Shown here in pieces: positions 63,412 to 64,000 of a stretch of DNA of 64,000 nucleotides (within the stretch, counting starts at the first letter, position 1; every line of letters starts with the position of its first letter). This stretch comes from JAJYSO01 sp964495935. GTDB taxonomy: Bacteria > Bacteroidota > Bacteroidia > Flavobacteriales > Flavobacteriaceae. The stretch lies in contig CAZBXQ010000009.1 of assembly GCA_964495935.1 (NCBI GenBank), forward strand, positions 1 through 64,000. The letters run 5' to 3'. The translations under genes and the position numbers were made by a program. The notes beneath the pieces are model-generated. The model was not told the DNA's origin. It searched no databases and saw only the letters and a program-made list of their open reading frames with translations.

Positions 63412-63465
63412 CAATTTGTTTTCCGGTTTCAAAGTAAAATGTAAAAAAATACAACCTATTTTTTA

Positions 63466-63473
63466 TACCTTTG
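63466..63473 (+). promoter_or_regulatory. -7 element of the terminal gene
   Basis: TACCTTTG, an exact TAnnTTTG, about 60 bp before the ATG at 63534. Confidence 0.55.
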
Positions 63474-63533
63474 TCAATCTTTATTTTTAGCCGGGCTTTT
63501 TGGTAAGCTCTAAACTCAAAAAAGATATACTAA

Positions 63534-64000
63534 ATGTTTAATAAAAACATCAAACTTATTGTAGCCGGACTGCTGATTGCCTTTGCCGTGTATCAATTCA
63601 CAGAAGGCTTTATCGGCAATGGGATTATGTGGGTCTTGCTTGCCGGGATTTTTATTTTCCTTTATTTCAAAAACGAGATCATCCTGCTGGCCTTCCTTCG
63701 GCTTCGCAAAGAGGATTTCCCCGGCACCAAAAAATGGCTCGATAAAATTAAAAATCCGGAAACGGCTCTGGTCAAAAAACAACAGGGATACTACTGGTAC
63801 CTCCACGGTTTGATGATGTCTCAAGAAAACCTGACCAAAGCTGAAAAATATCTAAAAAAAGCCGTTAAACTGGGATTAAACATGAAACACGATCTGGCCA
63901 TGGCCAAATTAAACCTGGCCGGAATCGCGATGTCTAAACGTCGTAAACGCGAGGCTCAACGACTACTTAAAGAGGCTAAAAAATTAGACAAACACAGCAT
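63534..64000 (+). CDS. TPR-containing membrane protein, cut by the window end
   Basis: At least 155 aa from ATG at 63534, still open at the window edge. Two close transmembrane helices (IKLIVAGLLIAFAVYQF and IMWVLLAGIFIFLYF, about 6-50) are followed by a soluble part with TPR-like helices (QQGYYWYLHGLMMSQENLTKAEKYLKKAVKLGL and NLAGIAMSKRRKREAQRLL in short view). Shorter minus- and plus-strand frames in the same place are shadows. Proteins of this kind in Flavobacteriia have no known role; partner-binding through TPRs is likely. Confidence 0.8.
   Translation, partial: MFNKNIKLIVAGLLIAFAVYQFTEGFIGNGIMWVLLAGIFIFLYFKNEIILLAFLRLRKEDFPGTKKWLDKIKNPETALVKKQQGYYWYLHGLMMSQENLTKAEKYLKKAVKLGLNMKHDLAMAKLNLAGIAMSKRRKREAQRLLKEAKKLDKHS

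Noticed and set aside
63516..63824. 102-codon minus-strand ORF and a plus-strand frame at 63577
   Set aside because: Both are shadows of the partial TPR membrane protein gene starting at 63534.

Overview
The window looks like chromosomal DNA of a member of the Flavobacteriaceae (Bacteroidota). Evidence: a SusC/SusD pair, a GldH gliding lipoprotein, a PSP1/RicT-like protein with Cys clusters, an AccD of the Cys-less flavobacterial type, a DUF5687 exporter subunit, many -7 elements of the Bacteroidota form TAnnTTTG, and little use of strong Shine-Dalgarno sequences. About 45 protein genes, one tRNA-Arg(CCG) and rpmH are present. There is no rRNA, CRISPR array or complete insertion sequence.

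Layout. 0.3-4.3 kb: poorly conserved secreted proteins, an OmpA-family protein, a frame-broken lipoprotein gene and two copies of a promoter-region repeat. 4.7-7.5 kb: a UPF0182 membrane protein. 7.5-8.4 kb: a gene-poor stretch with an IS1182-type transposase tail and dispersed repeats. 8.4-12.4 kb: class II HMG-CoA reductase with a GHMP kinase (mevalonate pathway), two small unknown proteins and ferritin. 12.5-15.1 kb: tRNA-Arg, a HAD phosphatase, pterin dehydratase and D-serine dehydratase. 15.6-19.2 kb: a FadL-type porin with an SGNH lipoprotein hydrolase, then an SDR. 19.2-25.3 kb: an ABC ATPase with its DUF5687 permease, a MATE exporter and a TrkH potassium transporter.

25.4-46.3 kb holds the most striking block: a polysaccharide-utilisation-type locus whose enzymes all point to bacterial cell-wall glycan instead of plant or algal polysaccharide. 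In order of transcription (minus strand) it has SusC, SusD, a GHL10/DigH-like glycosidase lipoprotein, a sodium:solute symporter, an amidase_2 lipoprotein, a 1286-aa phosphodiester-glycosidase/metallophosphatase/propeller protein, a DUF5009 membrane protein, a fused GH3 (NagZ-like)/serine hydrolase, a Gfo/Idh/MocA oxidoreductase and a beta-propeller lipoprotein. A DeoR-family regulator faces it divergently. I read this as a peptidoglycan and wall-glycopolymer salvage locus: the amidase strips peptides, GHL10 cuts the denuded strands, GH3 releases GlcNAc, and the DUF5009 protein and symporter import products. An intrinsic terminator after SusD and a separate promoter split it into two modules. 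Copies of a dispersed repeat lie on both sides of the enzyme module.

46.4-64 kb is mostly conserved housekeeping: flavodoxin, ricT-gldH-PBP1A, acetoacetate-CoA ligase, ArfB, an isolated VgrG-PAAR pair, fba-accD, a TamL-type BamA-family lipoprotein divergent from a TrmH methyltransferase, an alkaline-phosphatase-superfamily phosphodiesterase, rpmH, and a TPR membrane protein cut by the window end. Functional calls rest on motif recognition by eye, without database searches.
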